The notes beneath the pieces are model-generated. The model saw only the letters and a list, made by a program, of their open reading frames with translations, did not search any database and was not told where the DNA came from. A DNA stretch of 64,000 nt. Origin: Ignavibacteria bacterium. GTDB taxonomy: Bacteria; Bacteroidota; Ignavibacteria; Tepidaquicellales; Tepidaquicellaceae. Each line of letters starts with the position of its first letter. Position 1 is the stretch's first letter. Below, piece by piece: positions 1 to 8,156 of the stretch. Made by a program: the position numbers and the translations under genes. The stretch covers positions 992,001 through 1,056,000 of the forward strand of contig JADJMZ010000001.1 of assembly GCA_016709315.1 (NCBI GenBank), given 5' to 3'.

Positions 1-2
1 CG

Positions 3-647
3 GAGAAATATTATGAGAAATGTATTGAGCTTAAACCTGATACTTTTATTGTCTATCAGGATTTGCTTGATCTGTATGTCATCACGGACAATTTTCAGAA
101 AGCGGAAAATCTTTACAAAGGTATAAGGGAAAAATTTCATTCTGACAGTCTGCTAAACCTTCTTTCATCGAATCTGGCGACAGCTTACAAAACCACAAAA
201 GAGTATGACAAGGCGATCGTATTTTACAATAAGATGCTGAAGGAAGATGAATCACAATATTTTATCCGTTATCAGATAGCGAATATTTATCAGGAAAAAA
301 AAGATTACAGGAGAGCAATAGATGAATATAAAAATCTACTTAAGATAGATTCTAATTATAATGATGCAAATATTCAGCTTGGAATTATTTATTATTCAAA
401 GTACAGAAATACAGATCAGGCGAAAAAATATTTACAGAAAGCTTATGAAAAAGAATTACTGATGACAGGGAGTACGCCTTATAATCTGAATCTTTTATAT
501 TATCTGGGAATGATTGCCGTTAAAGAGGGAAGGAAGTTTGATGCAATACTGGCTTATATGGATCTTAAAAGTATATACAGTTACAGTGCGGAAGAATCTG
601 AAAAGAAGGCGACTTTGTACAGGGAAATTGTAAAAATGGAAGAATAG
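3..647 (+). CDS. TPR-repeat protein, C-terminal part (gene enters from outside the window)
   Basis: The frame is open from the window edge (first full codon at base 3), so the true start lies upstream and the TTG at 63 is only internal. About 214 residues are visible. They are almost entirely helical tetratricopeptide repeats, with typical A/Y/F/P spacing in segments such as DKAIVFYNKMLKEDES and RRAIDEYKNLLKIDSNY, and a last helix pair ending in KMEE. TPR arrays are protein-protein scaffolds and the partner cannot be told from the sequence. There is no second domain in the visible part. The gene ends 81 bp before sdhA on the same strand, so cotranscription is possible but not shown. Confidence 0.8.
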   Translation, partial: EKYYEKCIELKPDTFIVYQDLLDLYVITDNFQKAENLYKGIREKFHSDSLLNLLSSNLATAYKTTKEYDKAIVFYNKMLKEDESQYFIRYQIANIYQEKKDYRRAIDEYKNLLKIDSNYNDANIQLGIIYYSKYRNTDQAKKYLQKAYEKELLMTGSTPYNLNLLYYLGMIAVKEGRKFDAILAYMDLKSIYSYSAEESEKKATLYREIVKMEE

Positions 648-728
648 GTTTTATTAATAATTCAGAATAAGTAATTTAACTATGTAATTTATCACAGAAC
701 GAAAAACCAAGTAACTTACAAAAATAAA

Positions 729-2486
729 ATGATCAAAACATACGATGTAGTAATTATCGGAGCCGGCGGAGCCGGACTTCGTGCAGCAGTGGAAATACCA
801 AAGGAATATTCCTGCGCCGTGATTTCAAAAGTATATCCTCCGCGATCCCATACAGGCACAGCTCAGGGCGGTGTTTGCGCAGCGCTTTCAAATATGGAAG
901 AGGACAGCTGGGAAAATCATGCCTTTGATACAGTTAAAGGAAGCGATTATCTCGGAGATCAGGATTCGATCGAAGTAATGTGCAGAGATGCTATCCGGGC
1001 TATTATTGAACTTGAGCACATGGGAATGCCATTCTCGAGAAATGATCAGGGATTGATCGCTCAGAGATTTTTTGGAGGGCACACAAAACCTGAAGACAAA
1101 AATGATCCTTACGGAAAAAGAGTTCCGGTTAAAAGATCATGTTATTCGGCTGACAGGACAGGTCATGTAATGCTTCAGACTTTATTTGAAAATTCAATCA
1201 AGAATCAGGTAACATTTTATTCGGAGTATTTTGTAACAGACCTTATTGTGGAAGACGGAGTTTGCAAAGGCGTAGTGGCATTTGATATTGCTAATTCTGA
1301 AGTTCAGATCTTTCAGGCAAAAGCTGTATTATTTGCAACAGGAGGTTACGGAAGAGTATTCAGGATTACATCTAATGCACATGCAGGGACAGGCGACGGA
1401 TCATCTCTTGTTTATAACGCCGGACTTCCGCTTGAAGATATGGAGTTTTTTCAGTTCCATCCGACAGGATTATGGAAACTCGGGATTCTCGTAAGTGAAG
1501 CCGCAAGAGGCGAAGGCGGGATTCTCAAAAACAAAGATGGTGAAAGATTTATGGCAAGATACGCTCCCTCAGTAATGGATCTTGCGCCGAGGGATATGGT
1601 TTCGCGGGCAATTGTTACAGAGATAAGGGAAGGCAGAGGAATAAGAGGAAGTGACGGTACCGATTATGTTCTTCTTGATCTTACACATCTTGGAAAGGAA
1701 GTGATAGATGAAAAGCTTCCTGAAATTACCGGTTTTGCAAGGACATATCTCGGAGTAGAGCCGACAACCGAACCGATCCCGATTCAGCCGACAGCGCATT
1801 ATGCTATGGGAGGAATTCCGACAAATACAAACTGTGAAGTTCTTTTGAATGAAAAAGGAGAGACTGTAAAAGGATTGTATGCAGCGGGAGAATGCGCATG
1901 TGTTTCGGTTCACGGAGCCAACAGATTAGGAACCAACTCACTGCTTGACCTTGTGGTATTCGGCAGAAGAGGCGGGAAGGCAATTTCCGAATACCTGAAA
2001 AACACGGCGTTTTCGGATGTAAGCGAGAAAGCTGATGTGAAGACAAAAGAACTGATAGAAAGTCTGCTTTCTTCAAACGGAAATGAAAAAGTTGTTAATA
2101 TCAGGACCGAACTTCAAAACAGCATGATGGAAGATTGCGGAGTATTCAGGTCAGAAGAAGGTCTTAAGAAAATGATTGTAAAATTAGAAGAGCTGAAAGA
2201 AAGGTACAAACATATTTCGATAATGGACAAGAGCAGAATTTTTAATACTGAACTTGTGGAAGCGATTGAGCTTAATAATCTTTTGAATAATGCTGAAGCA
2301 ACTGTTTACGGTGCTTATAACAGAACGGAAAGCCGCGGAGCTCATTCACGCGAAGATTTTCCAAAGAGAGATGATCAGGACTGGATGAAGCATTCGTTTG
2401 CATTCAAAAAAGATTCGGGATCACCTGAAATAAAATATAAGCCGGTTGTTGTAACCCGTTATCAGCCGATGGAAAGAAAGTATTAA
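729..2486 (+). CDS. sdhA: Succinate dehydrogenase / fumarate reductase flavoprotein subunit
   Basis: Catalytic subunit of complex II: oxidises succinate to fumarate (or the reverse) and passes electrons through FAD to the iron-sulfur subunit. At 585 residues it has the usual length. The N-terminal dinucleotide-binding motif GAGGAGLRAA lies at residues 11-20. The FAD-linking His is His41 in RSHTGTAQGG. Further family signatures are the substrate-site FHPTG and RGEGG (near residues 240-265) and HGANRLGTNSLLDLVVFG near residue 395. The usual C-terminal helical domain follows. The start ATG at 729 begins directly with the Rossmann strand, so no residues are missing. It is followed after 10 bp by an unrelated exported-protein gene and then sdhB. 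No membrane-anchor gene sdhC/D is in the window. Confidence 0.97.
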   Translation: MIKTYDVVIIGAGGAGLRAAVEIPKEYSCAVISKVYPPRSHTGTAQGGVCAALSNMEEDSWENHAFDTVKGSDYLGDQDSIEVMCRDAIRAIIELEHMGMPFSRNDQGLIAQRFFGGHTKPEDKNDPYGKRVPVKRSCYSADRTGHVMLQTLFENSIKNQVTFYSEYFVTDLIVEDGVCKGVVAFDIANSEVQIFQAKAVLFATGGYGRVFRITSNAHAGTGDGSSLVYNAGLPLEDMEFFQFHPTGLWKLGILVSEAARGEGGILKNKDGERFMARYAPSVMDLAPRDMVSRAIVTEIREGRGIRGSDGTDYVLLDLTHLGKEVIDEKLPEITGFARTYLGVEPTTEPIPIQPTAHYAMGGIPTNTNCEVLLNEKGETVKGLYAAGECACVSVHGANRLGTNSLLDLVVFGRRGGKAISEYLKNTAFSDVSEKADVKTKELIESLLSSNGNEKVVNIRTELQNSMMEDCGVFRSEEGLKKMIVKLEELKERYKHISIMDKSRIFNTELVEAIELNNLLNNAEATVYGAYNRTESRGAHSREDFPKRDDQDWMKHSFAFKKDSGSPEIKYKPVVVTRYQPMERKY

Positions 2487-2496
2487 GAGTTTTGGA

Positions 2497-3282
2497 ATGA
2501 TAAAATTTTATTTTGTAATACTGATACCGGTTTTGATTTTTACAGATTTAAGTAAAGTTGCTTATGCTCAGTTTGAAGATATAAAATTTATTTACGGCGA
2601 TTATACTTTTATTACAAAATATGATACCGCCATGTTTACTACCCGGTTAAGAATCAAAAAGGAAGATAAATCAATATTCAGTAAAATCTTTTACGAAAGA
2701 ATCGGAAGCATAAAAGATTTTGATCTTGATAATGACGGTAAAAAAGAAATACTGATCGAAATGTACAGCGGAGGAGCTCATTGCTGTACAAGTCTTTATG
2801 CCGGTGAAATTACAAACAGCAGGTTTGTTTTTACAGATTCGGTAATGTGGGGAAATTCGTTTTATGAAATTGAAGATATAAATAATGACGGTAAGTATGA
2901 AATCTCCGGTGTCAATGATATGTTCGCTTACGCATTTACAAATTATGCGGAGTCTAAGTTCAGTTTGTTGATTTACGGTTTTGAAAATAATAAATTTGTA
3001 AATGTTACAAAAGACTTCCCTTCAAGGTTAACTGATAACATAAACTGGTTAGGGGAAGATCTCAAATCATATACTGATACGGGATTTAAATGTGAAGAAA
3101 TAAATGATGACACATTCAATACGGAATCAGGAGCAGTAAAAGCAATACTTGCAGCCATTGTTGCGGATTACAGCTCTATGAATGAAGTTTATAAAGGATA
3201 TGAACTTGTGGATTCGGTTTATAACTGTCCTGATAAAGAAAGTTTCAAGCTAACTTTAAAAAATGATTTTCATCTTAAATAA
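2497..3282 (+). CDS. Exported protein of unknown function lying between sdhA and sdhB
   Basis: 261 residues. The first ~25 residues form a signal peptide with a hydrophobic stretch and an AYAQ cleavage region, so the product is exported. Two Ca-loop-like motifs of the FG-GAP/dockerin style are visible (DLDNDGKKE near residue 77 and DINNDGKYE near residue 130). A Cys pair occurs in SGGAHCCTSLY. I recognise no catalytic domain. It is tightly packed: 10 bp after the sdhA stop and 20 bp before the sdhB start, so it is very likely transcribed with complex II. Whether it takes part in complex II assembly or is simply an insertion is not shown by the sequence. The start ATG at 2497 fits the signal peptide. 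Confidence 0.75.
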   Translation: MIKFYFVILIPVLIFTDLSKVAYAQFEDIKFIYGDYTFITKYDTAMFTTRLRIKKEDKSIFSKIFYERIGSIKDFDLDNDGKKEILIEMYSGGAHCCTSLYAGEITNSRFVFTDSVMWGNSFYEIEDINNDGKYEISGVNDMFAYAFTNYAESKFSLLIYGFENNKFVNVTKDFPSRLTDNINWLGEDLKSYTDTGFKCEEINDDTFNTESGAVKAILAAIVADYSSMNEVYKGYELVDSVYNCPDKESFKLTLKNDFHLK

Positions 3283-3302
3283 AAGAATTAAAATTATTAT
3301 AA

Positions 3303-4013
3303 ATGGATATTCAATTAAAAATTTTAAGATTCAATCCTGAGAGAGACAAGCAGCCATATTTTCAGGACTTCAATGTAAAGAATGTAAGCGATGATTGGCG
3401 CTTGCTGGATGTTCTGCACGAGATAAAAGGAAATTACGACGGTTCGCTTACTTTCAGGCGTTCCTGCGCTCACGGTATCTGCGGCAGTGACGGAATGAAA
3501 GTTAACGGCAAGAATAAACTCGCATGCGCTCTTCTGCTGAAAGATATTAACACAAAAAAAACAATAGTCATAGAGCCGCTGCCGTCATTGCCGATCATTA
3601 AAGATCTTGTGGTGGATATGTCATCGTTCTTTTCAAAATATGAAGTCGTAAAACCTTATCTGATCACAAATTCGCCGCCGCCGCCGAATCACGAAAGGAT
3701 TCAGTCAAACGAAGATGCCGAGAAATTATTCGAATCGGCAAAATGCATTCTTTGCGCATGCTGCACGACTAGCTGCCCTTCTACATGGACAAATGATAAT
3801 TACATAGGTCCGGCTGCAATGCTGAGAGCATACAGATATATAAACGATACCAGAGATGAAGGCGGAGATGAACGGCTTGATATACTTGACACACCTGACG
3901 GAATCTGGAGATGTCATACGATTTTTAACTGTATTGAAGCGTGTCCTAAAGAGATCAATATTACCTGGCATATTTCTCAGCTTAAGAAAAAATTATCTTC
4001 GAGAGAAATGTAA
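3303..4013 (+). CDS. sdhB: Succinate dehydrogenase / fumarate reductase iron-sulfur subunit
   Basis: Carries electrons from the SdhA flavin through three Fe-S clusters towards quinone. 236 residues, normal for the family. The [2Fe-2S] ligands are Cys55, Cys60, Asp63 and Cys75 (SCAHGICGSDG ... KLAC). The Asp in place of the third Cys is the same arrangement as in E. coli SdhB, so it is not a defect. The C-terminal half holds the [4Fe-4S] motif CILCACCTTSCP and the [3Fe-4S] motif CHTIFNCIEACPKEI. It is the last gene of the run and is followed by a strong hairpin terminator shared with the convergent gene. A separate anchor subunit would have to be encoded elsewhere. Confidence 0.97.
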   Translation: MDIQLKILRFNPERDKQPYFQDFNVKNVSDDWRLLDVLHEIKGNYDGSLTFRRSCAHGICGSDGMKVNGKNKLACALLLKDINTKKTIVIEPLPSLPIIKDLVVDMSSFFSKYEVVKPYLITNSPPPPNHERIQSNEDAEKLFESAKCILCACCTTSCPSTWTNDNYIGPAAMLRAYRYINDTRDEGGDERLDILDTPDGIWRCHTIFNCIEACPKEINITWHISQLKKKLSSREM

Positions 4014-4056
4014 TGCTTTTGTATTATCAAATAATTTCTGAAGACTTTTTAAATAT

Positions 4057-4095
4057 AAAAGAGTCTGAATACAAAATCCGTATTCAGACTCTTTT
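4057..4095. terminator. Bidirectional hairpin terminator between convergent genes
   Basis: A perfect 16-bp inverted repeat (4057-4072 and 4080-4095, core AGAGTCTGAATAC) with a 7-nt loop. It is A-rich on the left arm and T-rich on the right, so it gives a U-tract in either direction. It lies 44 bp after sdhB and 28 bp after the stop of the leftward gene at 4123, which fits termination of both. Confidence 0.85.
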
Positions 4096-4122
4096 CTTAT
4101 CTTTCAAATATTGTGTTGATTT

Positions 4123-5925
4123 TTATTTTACAAGCATCATTTTCTTAACATCACTGAAGCCTTCTGTCTTAATCGAATAGAAATAAATTCCGCTTGGCAA
4201 ACCGGATGCATTAAAGTTAATTTCTTTAACACCTGCGGTCTGATATTCGTTAACAAGAGATTTTACTTCACGTCCGAGAATATCCATCACCTTTAAACTT
4301 ACAAACCCGTTCTTCACAAGATTGTAAGAAATTTTTGTAGAAGGGTTAAATGGATTCGGATAATTCTGAAGCAACTGGTAGCTCTGAAGATCAATTTCGT
4401 TATTTGAAATACCAATAATATTTGCCTGTGATATTTTTCTGTAAATCAGGAAATTTCTGCTTAACGGAGCGCTTCCGCCGAATGATGTAGGACCGACTCC
4501 CGGATCTTTCATATAAGTAATGTTCAGATCATAAGAAACACCTGAGCTTCCTTTATTCCAGTTGGAAACTGACGGATAACATTCGTCTATGTTTGGTGTA
4601 TTTGTTATCTGAACCGGTGTTCCCCATGTAAGTCCGTCATCGGTTGATCTTTGATAATAAACATCTCTTGAATTATATCCGCTTGTGCCGAGATCCGGTT
4701 TTACAACTGAGTAAACGCAGTATAAAACAGTTCCGTCATCTGACCATCCCATTGCAGGCTGATCAAGATTAAATACAAATGACATTGTCTGAGCAAAACT
4801 TATTGTAGCTCCCACTGCTGCTGCTGTTGTAATTACTGATCTCACACCGTCGCTTCGGATTAAATAAATTCTGGCTCCTTCATATGTATTGTTTGATGTT
4901 GCGGCAACGGAATACATCCATAAATTAGAATTAGGTTTATATACAAGATCACTTCCCCCTGCGATAGCAATTGTATCAACACCATTTTCCATAAAAGGTG
5001 TGAATGCTATGGTAAGAGGTCCCCAGGTGACTCCGTTGTCAGTGGAAGTTCTGCTCCACGCTTTGCTGTTTCCGAGTGTATCGTCTTCAAGTACGCCGTT
5101 AAAAACCTGAGTGATTCTTCCGGCTCCATTCTGTGCAATATTAAATCTTGCGTTACTTCCGACAGTTCCGGTGTAAGGCGGAGTTGTTTCATAGGCAACA
5201 CTTTTAGGACCGAGAGAAGTGCCATCCCATGTCTGATAAAAAACAGTATCAAAATCTGATCCGGTAGGATGCTGAGGTCGTGATAACATACCTACATTGC
5301 CGTTGCTGAGAACTTCGATCTGAGGCCAGATAGAGAAGGGAAGTGTTGCGTTATATTGTGTGAAGCCTCCGCCCTGAGGAAGTACATCAATATATAAATT
5401 GGAATTCACTACTCCCGTTGCGGCGCTGTGATTTGCGATTACAGCGCTTCCGTTTCTTAACTTTAATGCAGGGTAACCTGATCGAATGTCAGGAACAATT
5501 CCTAACTCTCCCCAAGTCAATCCGCCGTCTGATGAAATCGCATACTGCGTTCTTCTTGTTGTAGCTCCTGTAGGATCGGAAGTATCAGCTATTACATCTA
5601 TTGCGTGAAGCTGTAAGGGATTGCCAGGATAGACCTGTACGTAATGATTTGCTTCTCCGTTGGTTTTGTAATCGTAAAATCCTGATATTGATGTTGAAAT
5701 TTCAGGTCCTATTGTATAAGAATCTGTAGAAAAACCAGGGTCAAGTCTTAAAACAAAAATCGAAGGATCCGGTGTAATATTGTAAGGGATGTAATTAATT
5801 ATTTCTGAACCGTTTGGTTCTCCCCATGAAGATTTATCTGATCTGTATAATTTATCATCATTTGCTTTGATAATTAATGTGAATAAAAGTACAAATGATA
5901 AAGCCAAAAAGTGTTTCAGATTCAT
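4123..5925 (-). CDS. T9SS-secreted protein with Asp-box (BNR/sialidase-like) repeats
   Basis: 600 residues with an N-terminal signal peptide (hydrophobic LALSFVLLFTLIIKA). The body is probably a beta-propeller. Asp-box motifs S/T-x-D-x-G-x-T-W are seen near residues 133 (SDGGLTWGE), 295 (TDNGVTWGP) and 428 (TDDGLTWGTP), as in sialidases and exo-alpha-glycosidases. The catalytic Arg triad of true sialidases could not be identified, so enzymatic activity is not claimed. The last ~85 residues are a type A T9SS sorting domain: NYPNPFNPSTKI, VSLKVMDILGREV, LPSGIYFYSI, ending KKMMLVK. The product is therefore exported across the outer membrane and released or anchored at the surface. It stands alone, convergent with sdhB. 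Confidence 0.85.
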   Translation of the reverse strand: MNLKHFLALSFVLLFTLIIKANDDKLYRSDKSSWGEPNGSEIINYIPYNITPDPSIFVLRLDPGFSTDSYTIGPEISTSISGFYDYKTNGEANHYVQVYPGNPLQLHAIDVIADTSDPTGATTRRTQYAISSDGGLTWGELGIVPDIRSGYPALKLRNGSAVIANHSAATGVVNSNLYIDVLPQGGGFTQYNATLPFSIWPQIEVLSNGNVGMLSRPQHPTGSDFDTVFYQTWDGTSLGPKSVAYETTPPYTGTVGSNARFNIAQNGAGRITQVFNGVLEDDTLGNSKAWSRTSTDNGVTWGPLTIAFTPFMENGVDTIAIAGGSDLVYKPNSNLWMYSVAATSNNTYEGARIYLIRSDGVRSVITTAAAVGATISFAQTMSFVFNLDQPAMGWSDDGTVLYCVYSVVKPDLGTSGYNSRDVYYQRSTDDGLTWGTPVQITNTPNIDECYPSVSNWNKGSSGVSYDLNITYMKDPGVGPTSFGGSAPLSRNFLIYRKISQANIIGISNNEIDLQSYQLLQNYPNPFNPSTKISYNLVKNGFVSLKVMDILGREVKSLVNEYQTAGVKEINFNASGLPSGIYFYSIKTEGFSDVKKMMLVK

Positions 5926-6056
5926 AGCTGCTCCTTTTAGTTAATTTATTATTGTAAAAAAATTTAATTAGTATAACTTATGTAACCTTATATTTACTTT
6001 CAACAAAATAATGTTTGCTGAAGATTTTAGAAATTCCGTAATTATTACTGTGAAAA

Positions 6057-8141
6057 TTATTTCAGCAGGATCATTCTCTTAACATCTGTAAAATCTCCTG
6101 CTTCCATTGGATTCGACGAGCTCACCACAAGTCTGTAAAAATAAACTCCGCTTGCAAAGTTACTTCCGTTGAAAGTCTCTTTGTAAATTCCGGGAGAAAG
6201 TTTTTCATTGACCAATACAGCTACTTCCTTTCCTAATAAATTATAAACCTTCAATGACACAAATCCCAATTCCGGAATTCCAAATTCCAAATTCGTTACC
6301 GGATTGAACGGGTTCGGATAATTCTGATAAAGATAAAATGTAACAGGATCATTCGTATTAGCTTTTATGTCGGTGAGTATTTCTGATAAAGGTATTTTCC
6401 AAATGCCGCTTCCTCTTGTGCCTGCAAATAAATAAGATGCGTCGGAGATAATGGAAGTGATATAAAGATTAGTCAAACCATTATTGAGCGGATGCCAGTT
6501 CGATCCGTTATTGGTTGTAACAAACACTCCACCCTGTGTTCCCGCAAATACTTTATTTGAATTTGTATAAAGCGCACGGATTTTTTTATTTGTAAGTCCG
6601 TTATTAATTAGTGTCCATGATGTTGCAAGACTATCTGTTCTGTAAATGCCGCTGTCTCCATGTCCAACAAATAAATACCGCTGGTATGATGTCAAAGCAT
6701 TTACTTCACTGTAAAACCACGGATTAATCAATTCAACCCAAAACACACCAAAGTTTGGCGAAAGGAAAAGTCGATTCGAATTTACAGAATAAATGTAATT
6801 TCCAATTTGTGTGAAATCTTTTATTTTACCGCCTCCGCTTATAAATCCGGAACTTGCAGGAAACCATAACTGACCATAGTCAGTGGACTTATAAGGAATA
6901 TATTCTCCCGCCAAAATCATGCCGCTGTTTGATATAAATGCAGTAGAAGCCCCGGATAATCCTAAATTTGATAGGATCCAATTTGTTCCGTAATTCGTGG
7001 ATTTATAATTACCTCCGTAAGTTCCGATAAATAAAACAGAATCACAACTTCCAATTGAAATGACCGTTGGCGAACTTAAATCCTGATTTACATCTGTCCA
7101 GTTACTACCGTTATTATTTGTATAAGAAATCCCGTTTTCGTAAGAAGCCGCATAAATTCTGTTATTAAAATTATATAAAGCACTGATTGAAGATGCAATT
7201 ATATTTGCAGAAGAATTAAACCATGTCTGTCCGGTATTTGTAGATTTATAAACTCCCTCGGGCAAAACGACAAATAAATTTGATGTGTTGAATAATACTG
7301 ACAGCACGGATGTATAGTCTGTATTTGGAAGTCCGTCAGATGATGATTCCCAGTTATTCCCGTTATCAGTAGAAATATATAAATTAGATGAGTTACCGCC
7401 AATTCCGGCAAAAACTGTGGAACCGTTTACACCCAAAGAATATACAATCGAAGTGATAAAATTCAGGGATGTCCACGTTAATCCCAGATCCGTTGACCTC
7501 CTTATCCCGGTAAGTAGACCACAGGCAAAAATATTTGAATCAGAAGAAACTATAGTTTTAAATATTCCGGTAGAAGATTCTAAAACATGATCCCAGTTAT
7601 CCCCGTCATCAGTCGAACGAAAGATTCCTGTATAAGTGCCGGTAATAAATATTGTGTTTAAAGATGAAGTTATGGATGAAAAACCATATCCGCTTGTATT
7701 ATTATTCACTGATGTCCAGCTGAATCCGGAATTTGTTGATCTGGAAATACCGCTGTCATTTGCAGCAAAAATCTTTGTGCCGTTTACTGCCAGTGATGAA
7801 ATTCTCAGGTTTGTTAATCCGGAATTAACCGCAAACCAATTCAAACCTTCATTTGTAGATTTAAAAACTCCGCTGGTTCTTGTTCCTGCGTATATTGCAT
7901 TTCCTTCTGAAGTAAAATCAGTAATATCAAGTTCAGGCAGTCCGTTATTTCTCAGCACAAATGAATTACCGTTATCATAAGATAAATAAATACCTGAAGA
8001 AGGAGTACCGACAAAAATTTTATTTTCATATGAGTACATTTTGTTAACAGTTCCGCCGAATATTCCATTAGTCTGTGTCCAGTCAGCTTTTGAATAAGCA
8101 CAGAAAATAAAAATAATAATAATTAACATTTTGTTTTTCAT
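6057..8141 (-). CDS. T9SS-secreted beta-propeller protein (Asp-box repeats), paralogue 1
   Basis: 694 residues. Signal peptide MLIIIIFIFCAYSKA. About ten repeated segments of the style STNxGxNWxxxNxGL (e.g. STNEGLNWFAVNSGL, STDDGDNW, TTNNGSNWHPLNNGL) resemble photosystem II assembly factor Ycf48/BNR propellers, followed by a T9SS type A sorting domain ending KRMILLK. It is the downstream member of a tandem pair: the other gene begins upstream at 10262 and ends 15 bp before this start codon. The last ~120 residues before the sorting domain are almost the same in the two proteins. Substrate or binding partner unknown. The sorting-domain segment NLEFGIPELGFV is encoded by a GGAATTTGGAATT microrepeat. 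Confidence 0.85.
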   Translation of the reverse strand: MKNKMLIIIIFIFCAYSKADWTQTNGIFGGTVNKMYSYENKIFVGTPSSGIYLSYDNGNSFVLRNNGLPELDITDFTSEGNAIYAGTRTSGVFKSTNEGLNWFAVNSGLTNLRISSLAVNGTKIFAANDSGISRSTNSGFSWTSVNNNTSGYGFSSITSSLNTIFITGTYTGIFRSTDDGDNWDHVLESSTGIFKTIVSSDSNIFACGLLTGIRRSTDLGLTWTSLNFITSIVYSLGVNGSTVFAGIGGNSSNLYISTDNGNNWESSSDGLPNTDYTSVLSVLFNTSNLFVVLPEGVYKSTNTGQTWFNSSANIIASSISALYNFNNRIYAASYENGISYTNNNGSNWTDVNQDLSSPTVISIGSCDSVLFIGTYGGNYKSTNYGTNWILSNLGLSGASTAFISNSGMILAGEYIPYKSTDYGQLWFPASSGFISGGGKIKDFTQIGNYIYSVNSNRLFLSPNFGVFWVELINPWFYSEVNALTSYQRYLFVGHGDSGIYRTDSLATSWTLINNGLTNKKIRALYTNSNKVFAGTQGGVFVTTNNGSNWHPLNNGLTNLYITSIISDASYLFAGTRGSGIWKIPLSEILTDIKANTNDPVTFYLYQNYPNPFNPVTNLEFGIPELGFVSLKVYNLLGKEVAVLVNEKLSPGIYKETFNGSNFASGVYFYRLVVSSSNPMEAGDFTDVKRMILLK

Positions 8142-8156
8142 AATTACCCCTTTGAA

